Shown: piece after piece, positions 7,405 through 16,882 of the stretch
Layout of the letters: every line of letters begins with the position of its first letter
How positions within the stretch are numbered: the first letter of the stretch is position 1
Source: Kaistella flava (ex Peng et al. 2021)
GTDB lineage: Bacteria > Bacteroidota > Bacteroidia > Flavobacteriales > Weeksellaceae
Assembly (NCBI RefSeq): GCF_015191005.1
Contig: NZ_CP040442.1
Span: 1,736,001 to 1,800,000 of the forward strand
Length of the DNA: 64,000 nucleotides
Direction of reading: 5' to 3'
Position numbers and translations under genes: made by a program
Notes under the pieces: model-generated
Told to the model about the DNA's origin: nothing
What the model saw: only the letters and a program-made list of their open reading frames with translations
The model's database searches: none

Positions 7405-8424
7405 CTAAACACGCCCCTGCAAATACTTCTGCCATTCCCAAGTTGTGCGCAGCGCCTCTTCTAAAGTAGTATCTGCTTTCCAACCCAGTTCTCTTTCTGC
7501 TTTATCAGCGTTGGCATAAGCGATGGTAATATCACCAGCTCTCCGCTCACAGATTTGATAAGGAACTTTCACATCATTTGCCGTTTCAAAAGCTTCAACC
7601 ACTTCTAAAACCGACGAACCTTTTCCAGTTCCCAGATTGTAAATATCAATTAAGGTTTCTGAAGTTTCATTCATTAATTTCTGCAACGCTTTTACGTGAG
7701 CTTTCGCTAGATCAACCACATAAATATAATCGCGAACTGCAGTTCCATCTGGCGTCTCATAATCATTTCCCCAAATCGATAATTTCTCGCGAATTCCAGA
7801 CGCCGCTTGTGTTACATAAGGAACAAGATTATTAGGAACACCAATTGGCAATTCACCTAATAAAGCAGTTGGATGCGATCCAATCGGATTAAAATATCGA
7901 AGTAAAGAAACTTTCTTTTTGTAAGCCGTGGCAAAATCTTTCAGAATTTCCTCGCCCATTTGCTTGGTTTTTCCGTAAGATGATTCCGGCATTTTCAGCG
8001 GTGTATTTTCATCGATTGGTTGTTGGTCTGCCTGACCGTAAACCGTACATGAAGAACTGAAAATGAAATTAGAAATATTTCTATCTTTAAATTCCTGAAG
8101 AATATTAATTAGAGAAAACAAATTATTCTCATAGTAATCCAAAGGCTTTTCCTGGCTCTCTCCTACTGCTTTGAACGCTGCAAAATTAATACAGCCATCA
8201 ATTTCGTAAGCCTCAAAAACTTGATAAAGTAATTCCTTACGTCTCAAATCAAATGGAAAAAAAACGGGTCTTTTACCTGCTACTTTTTCAATATTATCGA
8301 GAATAAATTTCTCCGAATTAGACATATCATCAACAATGATGACATGAAAATTATTTTTTAAGAGTTCTACCACCGTGTGGGAACCAATGTAACCGAGACC
8401 GCCGGTAACGAGTATTGTCTTCAT
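7405..8424 (-). CDS. galE: UDP-glucose 4-epimerase
   Basis: This 339-aa protein interconverts UDP-glucose and UDP-galactose using bound NAD. The Rossmann motif GGLGYIGSH is at residues 8-16, the catalytic Ser is in SSSCTVYG at about 123-130, and the YxxxK pair is Tyr150 and Lys154. Length is normal for GalE. Its ATG overlaps the stop of the preceding membrane gene by one base (TAATG), so translation is probably coupled. As the last gene of an operon with a WbpE-like aminotransferase, it probably supplies sugar for surface polysaccharide as well as galactose metabolism. Confidence 0.95.
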   Translation of the reverse strand: MKTILVTGGLGYIGSHTVVELLKNNFHVIIVDDMSNSEKFILDNIEKVAGKRPVFFPFDLRRKELLYQVFEAYEIDGCINFAAFKAVGESQEKPLDYYENNLFSLINILQEFKDRNISNFIFSSSCTVYGQADQQPIDENTPLKMPESSYGKTKQMGEEILKDFATAYKKKVSLLRYFNPIGSHPTALLGELPIGVPNNLVPYVTQAASGIREKLSIWGNDYETPDGTAVRDYIYVVDLAKAHVKALQKLMNETSETLIDIYNLGTGKGSSVLEVVEAFETANDVKVPYQICERRAGDITIAYANADKAERELGWKADTTLEEALRTTWEWQKYLQGRV

Positions 8425-8867
8425 TAAATGTCTTTTTGTCCTATTGTTTCTATCTCGTTATTGATAGGTTTATGTTTAAAAATTAGAGAAATAATAAAAG
8501 GAATTATCGGTATTAAAGACAATATGAGAAATCCTAAAAAAAAATCATCTTGTCTACTTTTGTAATCATTTCTCTTATCAAAATAAGAAAATGTCAAAAA
8601 TAAAAGGCTGAAAAAAGTTGTTAGACTGAAATATAAAAAGAATTTAGAAGATTCTTTAAAAATTTTGATCATTGAAATTAGTAGAAGTGCAAAAATTAAA
8701 TAGACCGTTGGAAGATAGAAAAACTTCTCCTTACCTCCTTCTGCAATCACATCACTACCGAATACACTCTTTATAAGAATACTTCCAATAAATAATAAAA
8801 GTCCAAAACAATATATTATTAAAATAAAGTAAATGATTTTGTACTTAAAAATCCTCTCCTCGTGCAT
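8424..8867 (-). CDS. membrane protein of unknown function, four helices
   Basis: ATG 8867 is chosen over the adjacent TTG at 8870. The 147-aa product has four hydrophobic segments at about residues 10-32, 50-66, 76-94 and 113-130, and a polar C-terminal tail. I do not recognise a family. It is sandwiched between the aminotransferase gene (4-base gap) and galE (one-base overlap). The context suggests a role in envelope sugar metabolism, but nothing in the sequence proves that. Confidence 0.75.
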   Translation of the reverse strand: MHEERIFKYKIIYFILIIYCFGLLLFIGSILIKSVFGSDVIAEGGKEKFFYLPTVYLIFALLLISMIKIFKESSKFFLYFSLTTFFSLLFLTFSYFDKRNDYKSRQDDFFLGFLILSLIPIIPFIISLIFKHKPINNEIETIGQKDI

Positions 8868-8871
8868 CAAT

Positions 8872-9999
8872 CTATTTATTCATAAATTCCAACACCGCAT
8901 CCGAAATATATTTCAACTGCTCATCATCTAATTCAGTATGCATTGGCAAAGAAATAACTTCTTCTAAAAGTTTGTCCGTATTTACAAAATCAGCATCGTT
9001 ACTATCTTGAAAATAAGCTTTTTGTTTTCTCAAGGCAACTGGATAATAAATCATCGCAGGAACTTCTTTCTCTGTTAAGAATTGTTGCAATTCATTTCTT
9101 TTTCCGTTAAGAATTCTCAATGTATATTGGTGGAAAACGTGCGTAGAATGTTCTGCTCTTGTCGGTGTTAAAATGTCTTTACACTCAGCAAATGCTTCAT
9201 CATAATAATCTGCAGCTTTTCTACGAGCTTCATTATAAGTATCTAATAAAGTCAATTTTTTTCTTAGAACCGTCGCTTGAATACTGTCTAAACGGGAATT
9301 TACACCAACCTCATCGTGGTAATATCTTTCGTACATACCGTGATTTACAATTCCTCTGATCTTATATGCAAGTTCATCATCATTGGTGAAAATAGCTCCA
9401 CCATCACCGTAACATCCTAAATTTTTAGAAGGGAAAAATGAAGTCGTTCCTAAAATCCCCATTGTTCCGGATTTCTTAACGGTTCCATCAGAAAAGGTAA
9501 ACTCAGAACCAATTGCTTGAGCGTTATCTTCAATAACAACAAGATTGTGTTCTTTGGCAATCTTTAGAATTTCTTCCATATTGGAACATTGACCGAACAA
9601 ATGAACTGGAATAATCGCTTTTGTTTTCGGCGTAATTGCAGCTTTCAGTTTTTCAGTATCCATCGTAAAAGTATCGTAATCAACATCAACTAAAACAGAT
9701 TTCAACTTCAGTAAATGAATAACTTCTACCGTTGCTGCAAAAGTAAAATCTGCGGTAATTACCTCATCGCCTTCCTGTAAATTCAAGGCCATTAACGCAA
9801 TTTGCAGAGCATCGGTCCCATTTGCGCAAGGAATAACATGTTTTACATCCAGATAAGTTTCTAATTCGGATTGGAAAGATTTAACTTCAGGTCCATTAAT
9901 AAATGCTGCAGTATTTAACACATTGAGAATCGCATTATCTACATCTGATTTTATTTTATAATATTGACTTTGAAGGTCAACCATCTGAATCTTTTTCAT
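8872..9999 (-). CDS. DegT/DnrJ/EryC1/StrS sugar aminotransferase, WbpE-like
   Basis: This 375-aa PLP enzyme transfers an amino group to a keto sugar nucleotide. Marks are CANGTDALQIAL near residue 58, PVHLFGQCSNM near 131, VIEDNAQAIGS near 155, and the PLP lysine Lys192 in SFFPSKNLGCYGDGG. The pattern is closest to WbpE, which makes UDP-2-acetamido-3-amino-glucuronate for O-antigen, but the exact sugar cannot be told from sequence. It heads the operon with the membrane gene and galE. No dehydrogenase or glycosyltransferase partner is in the window. Confidence 0.9.
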   Translation of the reverse strand: MKKIQMVDLQSQYYKIKSDVDNAILNVLNTAAFINGPEVKSFQSELETYLDVKHVIPCANGTDALQIALMALNLQEGDEVITADFTFAATVEVIHLLKLKSVLVDVDYDTFTMDTEKLKAAITPKTKAIIPVHLFGQCSNMEEILKIAKEHNLVVIEDNAQAIGSEFTFSDGTVKKSGTMGILGTTSFFPSKNLGCYGDGGAIFTNDDELAYKIRGIVNHGMYERYYHDEVGVNSRLDSIQATVLRKKLTLLDTYNEARRKAADYYDEAFAECKDILTPTRAEHSTHVFHQYTLRILNGKRNELQQFLTEKEVPAMIYYPVALRKQKAYFQDSNDADFVNTDKLLEEVISLPMHTELDDEQLKYISDAVLEFMNK

Positions 10000-10102
10000 A
10001 TGAAATTTTTATTAAATTTTATTGGTCATATGCAATCGCCTATCTTCATTAGTGTTTCTTTACACAAAATGTTAATCGCGATTTCATAAAAAAATATTTC
10101 CT

Positions 10103-10110
10103 CAAATTTA
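10103..10110 (-). promoter_or_regulatory. -7 promoter box for the aminotransferase-galE operon
   Basis: TAAATTTG on the minus strand, matching the Bacteroidota consensus TAnnTTTG. It would give an untranslated leader of about 95 bases before the ATG at 9999. Confidence 0.65.
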
Positions 10111-10248
10111 CTAAAATTAAGTTTTTTAAAAAATTAATTCGCTTTAATGTTTTTTTAATATATCACAAAATTTGTTATTTTTTGACTATCAACGACTTAT
10201 GGAATAATTTTAGATAAATTCCTAACAATTAACTTAAAATAAACTATT

Positions 10249-11049
10249 ATGAAAACGACTAAATTTTTCTTAATGTTGTTCTTAATAATTGCTTTCGGAA
10301 CAACCGAATATTTTGCACAAACTGTTGATGCAACCACACCAACAACCAAAGCGAAAAGAAAATACACCAAAAAAACCGACGCCTCTTCGGCGCAAGTTGT
10401 TTCATCAAATAGTTCAGATAATTCAGCACCTACTTCACCGAAACCAAAAAGAACTTACACTAAAAAATCAGATGCTTCTATAACTCCAGCAGCTTCTACA
10501 ATGCAAACTACAACTGATAACAGTTCACCAAAACCAAAAAGAACTTACACCAAAAAAACAGATACTTCTGTACCTCCAGCTGTTTCTACAATGCAAACTT
10601 CAACTGATAACAGTTCACCAAAACCGAAAAGAACTTACACCAAAAAATCAGATGCTTCTGTAACTCCAGTAGTTTCTACAATGCAAACTACAACTGATAA
10701 CAGTTCACCAAAACCGAAAAGAACTTATACCAAAAAAGCTGATGCTTCTGTAACTCCAGCGGTTTCTACAATGCAAAATACAACTGATAACAGTTCACCA
10801 AAACCTAAAAGAACTTATACCAAAAAAGCTGCTGAAAACTCAGTTGCTCCAACAACAAATACGGTTCAACCTACAACACAATATTCACCAGCCGTAGCAC
10901 AAAGAAATACAACTCCTGCACAAGCAACTGTTAAACAACCTTATAATCCTTCAAATGATGGAACCTATAATGGACATCAAGTTCTTGTAGGACCAAGAGG
11001 CGGAAAATACTATATTAACAAAAACGGAAACAAAACATACATTAAATAA
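10249..11049 (+). CDS. secreted Lys/Thr-rich repeat protein with PBCV-type basic adaptor end
   Basis: Residues 1-24 are a signal peptide ending FAQ. The middle, residues about 63-195, holds five copies of a 30-residue repeat centred on PKPKRTYTKK, separated by Ser/Thr/Asn linkers. The last 31 residues contain VGPRGGKYYINKNGNKTYI, the pattern of the PBCV-specific basic adaptor domain, known from chloroviruses and scattered bacterial proteins. The molecule is strongly basic and likely disordered. It could bind acidic polymer, nucleic acid or peptidoglycan outside the cell; this is inference. It is monocistronic, with its own terminator at 11072. Confidence 0.8.
   Translation: MKTTKFFLMLFLIIAFGTTEYFAQTVDATTPTTKAKRKYTKKTDASSAQVVSSNSSDNSAPTSPKPKRTYTKKSDASITPAASTMQTTTDNSSPKPKRTYTKKTDTSVPPAVSTMQTSTDNSSPKPKRTYTKKSDASVTPVVSTMQTTTDNSSPKPKRTYTKKADASVTPAVSTMQNTTDNSSPKPKRTYTKKAAENSVAPTTNTVQPTTQYSPAVAQRNTTPAQATVKQPYNPSNDGTYNGHQVLVGPRGGKYYINKNGNKTYIK
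10435..10836 (+). repeat. five 90-bp in-frame tandem repeats
   Basis: Units begin at 10435, 10525, 10615, 10705 and 10795 with a strictly 90-bp period; the last is cut short. They are nearly identical in DNA, including synonymous positions, which points to recent expansion or gene conversion. Confidence 0.9.
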
Positions 11050-11071
11050 CACTATTAAAATATATTATTAA

Positions 11072-11101
11072 AAAATGCTGAAAAATCTTCAGCATTTTTC
11101 T
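11072..11101 (+). terminator. terminator after the repeat protein
   Basis: Hairpin of AAAATGCTGAA and its complement followed by T residues, 25 bases after the stop. Confidence 0.75.
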
Positions 11102-11108
11102 ATTTTTG
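11101..11108 (+). promoter_or_regulatory. -7 promoter box for the subtilisin gene
   Basis: TATTTTTG fits TAnnTTTG and lies 23 bases before the ATG at 11132. It abuts the preceding terminator. Confidence 0.6.
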
Positions 11109-11131
11109 TTACACTTTAATAATTTATTAAA

Positions 11132-12736
11132 ATGAAAAAATCTATATCTTTTTTTATTCTTTTAGTATTTGTTTTTACCAGTGCACAGACAGAACTTGTT
11201 TTTGTTTTCTTTAAAGACAAACCAAATAAAGAAGCGTTTTATACAAATCCACTTTCTGAATTGACTCAGAAATCTCTGGATAGAAGAACTAAATTCGGAA
11301 TTGCACTGAATGATCAGGATGCCCCAATTGAACCAACCTACATTCAAAATGTCAAAAATCTTGGATTTACGGTAAAGGATTATTCAAAATGGATGAATGG
11401 TGTGGCTGTAAATGCAACGACAGCACAAATTTTAAACCTTCAATCACAACCTTATGTTCAATCTGTGGAAAGTTTCATTAAACATCCACCCGGCGGAAAA
11501 TCAGAAATCAAAAAAGTAAATAAATTCGAAGAGTTTAATAATACTTTAGGTAAAACTAATTTTAATTACGGATCAGGTTTAGCACAAATTAATCAGGTTA
11601 ATCTTCGACCGTTGCATATCGCAGGATTTACAGGAACTGGAGTAACAATCGCGGTGATTGACACCGGATTCCCAACTGTAAATACCGGTTCTGTGTATGC
11701 AAGAATAAGAAATAATGGACAAATAAAAGGCGGTTATAATTTCGTTAATAAAAGTTCTGACATTTATAATTCATCGTTAAATAATCATGGATCCTACTGT
11801 TTAGGAGTTATTGCCGGATATGTAGACAATAGTTTTGTAGGTACTGCACCTGATGCTGATTTCTATTTATACGCATCTGAAGATGCTGACAATGAAATCC
11901 CAGAAGAGCAATTGTACTGGGCTGAAGCTGCGGAAGAAGCAGACCGAAAGGGAGTTGATTTAATCACTACTTCTTTGGGATATTACGATTTCGATGATAC
12001 TCGCTATAATTTATTATACTCGGATATGAATGGGACAACATCATTTATTGCTAGAGTAGCACAAATCGCCACCGAGAAAGGAATATTTGTACTAGCTGCC
12101 GCTGGTAACGAAGCACAAAAACCGTGGCATTACATCATCACGCCTGCAGATAACGCAAAAGTATTTACGGTAGGTGCCGTAACTTCCACTGGCGCAAGCT
12201 CTACCTTTTCTTCATTTGGACCCAATTCAGTAGGCGTCATAAAACCTGATGGAAGTGCAAGAGGAACTTCAACTTATATGGGTTATAATAATTCTGTGAC
12301 CTCAAGCAATGGAACTTCTTTTGCAACACCACTTGCAGCAGGTGGAGTCGCTTGTTTAATTCAAGCAATGCCGACAAAACCAATAGCGGATGTGAGCAAT
12401 TTACTCCGACAAAACGCTTCCCTTTATCCAAATACCGACCCACAAAAAGGATATGGAATTTTGAATTTTGGTAAAGCCTGGAACACTACATTATCAACAA
12501 TAAACGTCGGCAATAAATCGATGTTACAAATTTATCCAAATCCTGTAGCTAAAACATTTACCATTAAAACAGATGAAAAAATAATTTCTGTGGAATTGTA
12601 CGATACTTTAGGACGCAAAGTTCAAACATTGAAAAATGAAAAAACTAATAATATCGAACGATTAGCAAATGGTGTTTATTTTGTAAAAGTACAAACCGAC
12701 AAAAATCAATATATCGAGAAACTTATTAAGGAATAA
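11132..12736 (+). CDS. secreted subtilisin-like serine protease (S8) with T9SS sorting domain
   Basis: The 534-aa precursor has a signal peptide (residues 1-19, ending TSAQ), an N-terminal prodomain-like region to about 140, and an S8 domain. The triad is Asp177 (AVIDTG), His219 (NNHGSYC) and Ser396 (NGTSFATP); Asn326 in AAAGNE is the oxyanion-hole residue. Residues about 465-534 form a type A T9SS sorting domain (IYPNPVAKTF, GVYFVKV). It should be exported by the Sec system and then T9SS, with the C-terminal domain removed by PorU, whose gene is in this window. The substrate is unknown. Confidence 0.93.
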   Translation: MKKSISFFILLVFVFTSAQTELVFVFFKDKPNKEAFYTNPLSELTQKSLDRRTKFGIALNDQDAPIEPTYIQNVKNLGFTVKDYSKWMNGVAVNATTAQILNLQSQPYVQSVESFIKHPPGGKSEIKKVNKFEEFNNTLGKTNFNYGSGLAQINQVNLRPLHIAGFTGTGVTIAVIDTGFPTVNTGSVYARIRNNGQIKGGYNFVNKSSDIYNSSLNNHGSYCLGVIAGYVDNSFVGTAPDADFYLYASEDADNEIPEEQLYWAEAAEEADRKGVDLITTSLGYYDFDDTRYNLLYSDMNGTTSFIARVAQIATEKGIFVLAAAGNEAQKPWHYIITPADNAKVFTVGAVTSTGASSTFSSFGPNSVGVIKPDGSARGTSTYMGYNNSVTSSNGTSFATPLAAGGVACLIQAMPTKPIADVSNLLRQNASLYPNTDPQKGYGILNFGKAWNTTLSTINVGNKSMLQIYPNPVAKTFTIKTDEKIISVELYDTLGRKVQTLKNEKTNNIERLANGVYFVKVQTDKNQYIEKLIKE

Positions 12737-12890
12737 CGATTTTATTTAACTACAATAGTATTATTTTAATTCTTAATTTAGAAGAGTAAAAAAGGATTTG
12801 CACACTTCAATTTCCGAGGGAAATCTTAATTCTCCTAACTCCTTAACAAAAATCTTAATGGTGAAATCTTAACAATTTTATCCCATAAAA

Positions 12891-12916
12891 AAAGACCTTC
12901 ATTTCAGAAGGTCTTT
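12891..12916 (-). terminator. terminator of the PEP carboxylase gene
   Basis: Perfect 10-bp hairpin AAAGACCTTC/GAAGGTCTTT with a six-base loop and a T run on the minus strand. Confidence 0.85.
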
Positions 12917-12920
12917 ATCT

Positions 12921-15464
12921 TTAAGCCGAGTTTCGACTGGCATTAATATTTCCGAAAAGTGAACGCATCACCAGTTTTTCGTAAGCTGAACGATTGCCTT
13001 CTTCTTTTTGAATTTTAATTAAAGCATATTGTTGAATACTTAAAAGCGGCAACACAATCTTTTCACGAATTTTCACTGACATGCGAGAAAGCGGTTCTTC
13101 TTCCATTAATTCATGGAAGCCGGTTAACTCGAGCATCATTTCTTTTGACAGATTATATTCCTCAAAAAGTATGGTCCAGAATTTACCAAACTTTTCGTTT
13201 TTCTTCATGTAAAAAGTGAGCGGAAAATAAGATTTATTCATGCTCATCATTGAGTTTAAGACCAAAGTTTTAAAGAAATCATAACCTTTATACAAACTCT
13301 TAACTTCATCAAATCGGCCTTGATTTTCTAATTCTTTTAAGGCAAATCCGAATCCGAAAAACCCGGGAACATTCTGCTTGAGTTGACTCCAGGAACCCAC
13401 AAAAGGAATCGCACGCAAATCTTCAAATTTCAATTCGCCATCTCCACCTCTTTTCGTCGGGCGACTTCCAATATTGGTTTTTCCGTAATATTCGAGCGTA
13501 CTCATTTCCTGTAAATATGGAACAAATCTCGGATGCGCTTTTAAATCAGAATATTTTTTATAACTGATTTCCGCTAATTCTTCGATGAGTTTTCGTTCGC
13601 TTTCACTCAAATCTTTTTTAGCATTTTTAAAGACATCGTTTTCAATTCCCGCAGTCAACAGCTGTTCAAAATTATATTTTGCCTGATCTTTATTTCCGAA
13701 AACGCTCGTAATTGTTTGTCCCTGAACCGTTAATTCGATTTGATGATTGGCAATCGTTTTACCTTGTGAAGCATAGAAATCATGCGTCTTGCCGCCACCT
13801 CTTGCGGGCGGTCCACCTCGACCATCGAAGAAAATAACTTTAATTCCATATTGGTCAGAAATCTTGGTCAGCTGTTCTTTGGTTTCATAAATTTCCCAAT
13901 TAGCCTTCAGATAGCCGCCGTCTTTCGTTCCATCAGAAAAACCTAGCATAATGGTTTGCGCATTTCCGCGTCGTTCCAAATGCTTTTTATAAACCGGAAG
14001 TTCATACAATTGTTTCATCACATTTTCACCTGCATCCAAACCTTCCATGGTTTCGAAAAGCGGCACAATATCCATATTGATGTCTTCTTCTTTATAACCA
14101 CAAAGTCGGAAAAGTGCGTAAACGTTCAACACTTCTTTGATATGATCAGAATTTGAAATAATGTAACGATTCATTCCTCTTTGACCATTTTTCTGTTGAA
14201 TACCTTTGATATTATAAACGTTCTGTAAAGTGTCTTTTGTAATTCCTTCGAATTCATTTGGATCTAAAACCAGATCAGTATTCAAAAGCCAATTCAACTT
14301 TTCTTCAACAGAACTTGTTTCACTATTTAAACCTGATTTTTTAGCGATAATCGTATCGATCACTTCCTGATGAACGCGACTGTCTTGTCGAATATCCAAC
14401 GTTGCGAAATGAGTTCCGAAAATTTTCACGCGGTCTTTGAAATCTTCCAAAAGATTTTTAAAAAGGCCGTTATGCTGTTCGACCAGAATATTTTCAGCTT
14501 CTTCAATTTTTATTAAAATTTGGTCGGCAGAAATATCGACTTCTTCTTTAAAAATAGCATCGTATAAATCATCACTTAACTTATCTAAAACTTCAGAAAC
14601 TCCACGGAAACTCAATCGTCTTCTTAATTTTTTCAAATGTGCATAATACGATTTCAAAATAGAAAGATGAAGTTCTTGGGCGACTTGCTGCGTGATTTCT
14701 GCTGTAACAAAAGGGTTTCCATCACGATCTCCTCCAGGCCAAAAACCCATTTGAATCACATTCTGAGCTGGCGTAAAATTTTGTGTACTGAATGAGTTTT
14801 TTAATTTTTTATACAACTCGCCAATCGTGTCATAGTAAACGTAACGCAGATAAAAAATAATACTCAACGCTTCATCAAGCGGCGAAGGTTTTTCTTTATT
14901 AAGGAAAGGAGTTTTTCCTAATTGTTGCAAAAGCATATCAATTTCGGTAATCGAATCACTATTAATCGCAGAACGTAAATCATGTAAAATCCGCTGAACA
15001 GAATTGGGATAAAACTGCGTTGGATGCGCGGTGAAAACGACTTTAATAGCGAAGTCTTTTAACTTTTTTCTGGTCGCATCTAATTGATGTTCCTGCAATG
15101 CTCTTTCGTGAAGTTGAAGAATCGTGCCTGCATCGCTGTCAGAATGTAATTTCGGAAATGCAGCATCTTCAGTACTGTCGTATAAAACAACTTGCCTTTC
15201 GATATATTGAATGATTTTAAAAAGCAATTCTGTTTTCTGTTCTTCAGTTTTGAGTTCGGTGTGTTTGCTGAAAAACTCTTCTACAATTTCTTCCGGGCTT
15301 TTCCCGGCTTCGTAACCCGCTTTACTTTCCTCATAAAGAAAAGGCAACAGCATGCCAATATTCGACATTTTATCATACGGCAAACTCATAAAGAGCGAGT
15401 TGTAGATCTGGAACTTATTCTCGACCAATTGGCGGAATTTTTCTTTTTTTTCTTCGTGTAGCAT
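12921..15464 (-). CDS. ppc: phosphoenolpyruvate carboxylase
   Basis: This enzyme adds bicarbonate to PEP to give oxaloacetate, refilling the TCA cycle. The 847-aa length is usual for bacterial PEPC. The catalytic His147 lies in VVFTAHPTQ; GFWPGGDRDGNP and the Gly-rich loop GRGGPPARGGGKTH are intact, as is GFSDGTKDGGYL. The C-terminus ends SRNSA, where most PEPCs end in RNTG, so the last two residues depart from the usual form. The gene stands alone, with a terminator and no close upstream partner. Confidence 0.95.
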   Translation of the reverse strand: MLHEEKKEKFRQLVENKFQIYNSLFMSLPYDKMSNIGMLLPFLYEESKAGYEAGKSPEEIVEEFFSKHTELKTEEQKTELLFKIIQYIERQVVLYDSTEDAAFPKLHSDSDAGTILQLHERALQEHQLDATRKKLKDFAIKVVFTAHPTQFYPNSVQRILHDLRSAINSDSITEIDMLLQQLGKTPFLNKEKPSPLDEALSIIFYLRYVYYDTIGELYKKLKNSFSTQNFTPAQNVIQMGFWPGGDRDGNPFVTAEITQQVAQELHLSILKSYYAHLKKLRRRLSFRGVSEVLDKLSDDLYDAIFKEEVDISADQILIKIEEAENILVEQHNGLFKNLLEDFKDRVKIFGTHFATLDIRQDSRVHQEVIDTIIAKKSGLNSETSSVEEKLNWLLNTDLVLDPNEFEGITKDTLQNVYNIKGIQQKNGQRGMNRYIISNSDHIKEVLNVYALFRLCGYKEEDINMDIVPLFETMEGLDAGENVMKQLYELPVYKKHLERRGNAQTIMLGFSDGTKDGGYLKANWEIYETKEQLTKISDQYGIKVIFFDGRGGPPARGGGKTHDFYASQGKTIANHQIELTVQGQTITSVFGNKDQAKYNFEQLLTAGIENDVFKNAKKDLSESERKLIEELAEISYKKYSDLKAHPRFVPYLQEMSTLEYYGKTNIGSRPTKRGGDGELKFEDLRAIPFVGSWSQLKQNVPGFFGFGFALKELENQGRFDEVKSLYKGYDFFKTLVLNSMMSMNKSYFPLTFYMKKNEKFGKFWTILFEEYNLSKEMMLELTGFHELMEEEPLSRMSVKIREKIVLPLLSIQQYALIKIQKEEGNRSAYEKLVMRSLFGNINASRNSA

Positions 15465-15553
15465 CTAACAAATTTAGGACATTTTAATTCTTAATGAAAT
15501 AGTTTTTCAAATAAATAATTATCATTTTCATAATAAAATCGTATCTTCATTAG

Positions 15554-16882
15554 ATGAAATTTCTAAAAATAATCTTTATTTTATTTTATACACTTTCTTT
15601 TTCACAAAAGGGATTTGAAACTTCAAACCAAAATAAAACCGTTATTCCTTTTAAACTGATTAATAATTTAATATTCGTTCCTGTTAATATTAATGGAGTG
15701 GATTTAACTTTTTTATTAGATTCCGGAGTCAATGAAACAATCCTCTTTAGTTTAGATCGTAAAGAAATTAACTTTAATGATATTGAGAAAATAAAGTTTT
15801 CAGGCTTAGGTGAAAGCATAGATATTGAAGGTTTAAAATCAGAAAATAACATTGTCACTATTGGAAAAAACTACAAAGATTCTAAACACACGGTTTTCAT
15901 TATTCTAGATGAAAGCATTAATTTCTCTTCGCATGTTGGCATTCCGGTAAATGGAATTATTGGTTATCATTTTTTTAAAAATCATCAAATTGAAATTAAT
16001 TATACTTCAAAAAAAATCACCGTTTTTAATGATGAGAAAACCTTTAATAATCAGCAGAAGAGATTTACAGCATTCCCCATAACTATAGAAGGCAATAAAC
16101 CTTATATATTGGCTGACGTGGAAATGACTGATCAAAAAGTAAGCTCTAAAATGTTGATTGATTTGGGAAATAGTGACGCAATCTGGCTTTTCCCAAAACT
16201 GATTGAAAATTTTGAGTATAATCGCCCCAATATTGATGATTATTTAGGCCGTGGTTTTAATGGGGATATCTTCGGAAAGAGAAGCAGAATCCATCGTTTA
16301 TATTTAGGAAAATTTACTTTCGAAAAACCTCTTACGGCGATGCCGGATGAATTTTCAATACAACATCTAAATTTAGTACCCAACCGAAAAGGTTCTATTG
16401 GAAACGAAATCCTAAGACGATTCACGGTAATTTTTGATTATCCTTCTCAAAGAATTCTATTGAAAAAAAACAAAAACTATTATCTTCCTTTTCTATTTAA
16501 CAGCAGTGGTTTAGATATTCAACAAGACGGCATGACTTGGGAAAAGGATCTGGTAACTGTTGCAACAAGAAGAAGTACAAGAACTCCAGACGGCCAACAA
16601 ATCATAGAGCAACCAGAAAAATTTCATTATAATTTCGTGTTAAAACCAAAATTTTCAGTTGCGGGATGTCGAAAAGATTCGCCATGTTTCGTGGCAGGAA
16701 TTCGTAAAAACGACCAACTCATCAGCATTAACAAAAAAACTGTTGGTGATATGACTATGCAGAAAATCAATGACTATTTCAAAGAAGATGATGGAACAAA
16801 AATTCATTTAGAAATAGAACGAAATGATCAGGTACTGAATTTTATAATTACTTTAGAAGACCCAATTCCCTACGAAAAATGA
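15554..16882 (+). CDS. secreted or periplasmic retropepsin-like aspartyl protease with PDZ domain
   Basis: The 442-aa protein has a signal peptide (residues 1-18, ending SFSQ). Two tandem retropepsin-like lobes follow: the first has LLDSGV (Asp56-Ser-Gly), the second has LIDLGN (Asp203-Leu-Gly), where the usual Ser or Thr is lost. Residues about 360-435 form a PDZ domain (GIRKNDQLISINKK). Such proteins are widespread in Bacteroidota as uncharacterised aspartyl proteases. One active lobe paired with a degenerate one would fit a single-chain pseudodimer, but activity is unproven. Its stop overlaps the next start by four bases (ATGA). Confidence 0.8.
   Translation: MKFLKIIFILFYTLSFSQKGFETSNQNKTVIPFKLINNLIFVPVNINGVDLTFLLDSGVNETILFSLDRKEINFNDIEKIKFSGLGESIDIEGLKSENNIVTIGKNYKDSKHTVFIILDESINFSSHVGIPVNGIIGYHFFKNHQIEINYTSKKITVFNDEKTFNNQQKRFTAFPITIEGNKPYILADVEMTDQKVSSKMLIDLGNSDAIWLFPKLIENFEYNRPNIDDYLGRGFNGDIFGKRSRIHRLYLGKFTFEKPLTAMPDEFSIQHLNLVPNRKGSIGNEILRRFTVIFDYPSQRILLKKNKNYYLPFLFNSSGLDIQQDGMTWEKDLVTVATRRSTRTPDGQQIIEQPEKFHYNFVLKPKFSVAGCRKDSPCFVAGIRKNDQLISINKKTVGDMTMQKINDYFKEDDGTKIHLEIERNDQVLNFIITLEDPIPYEK

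Noticed and set aside
10289-10483. Second-frame ORF inside the repeat protein gene
   Set aside because: It is a frame shadow created by the biased Lys/Thr codons.
13956-15461. Antisense frames across the PEP carboxylase gene
   Set aside because: Sense strand encodes a full, conserved enzyme; the antisense frames have no starts or family likeness.
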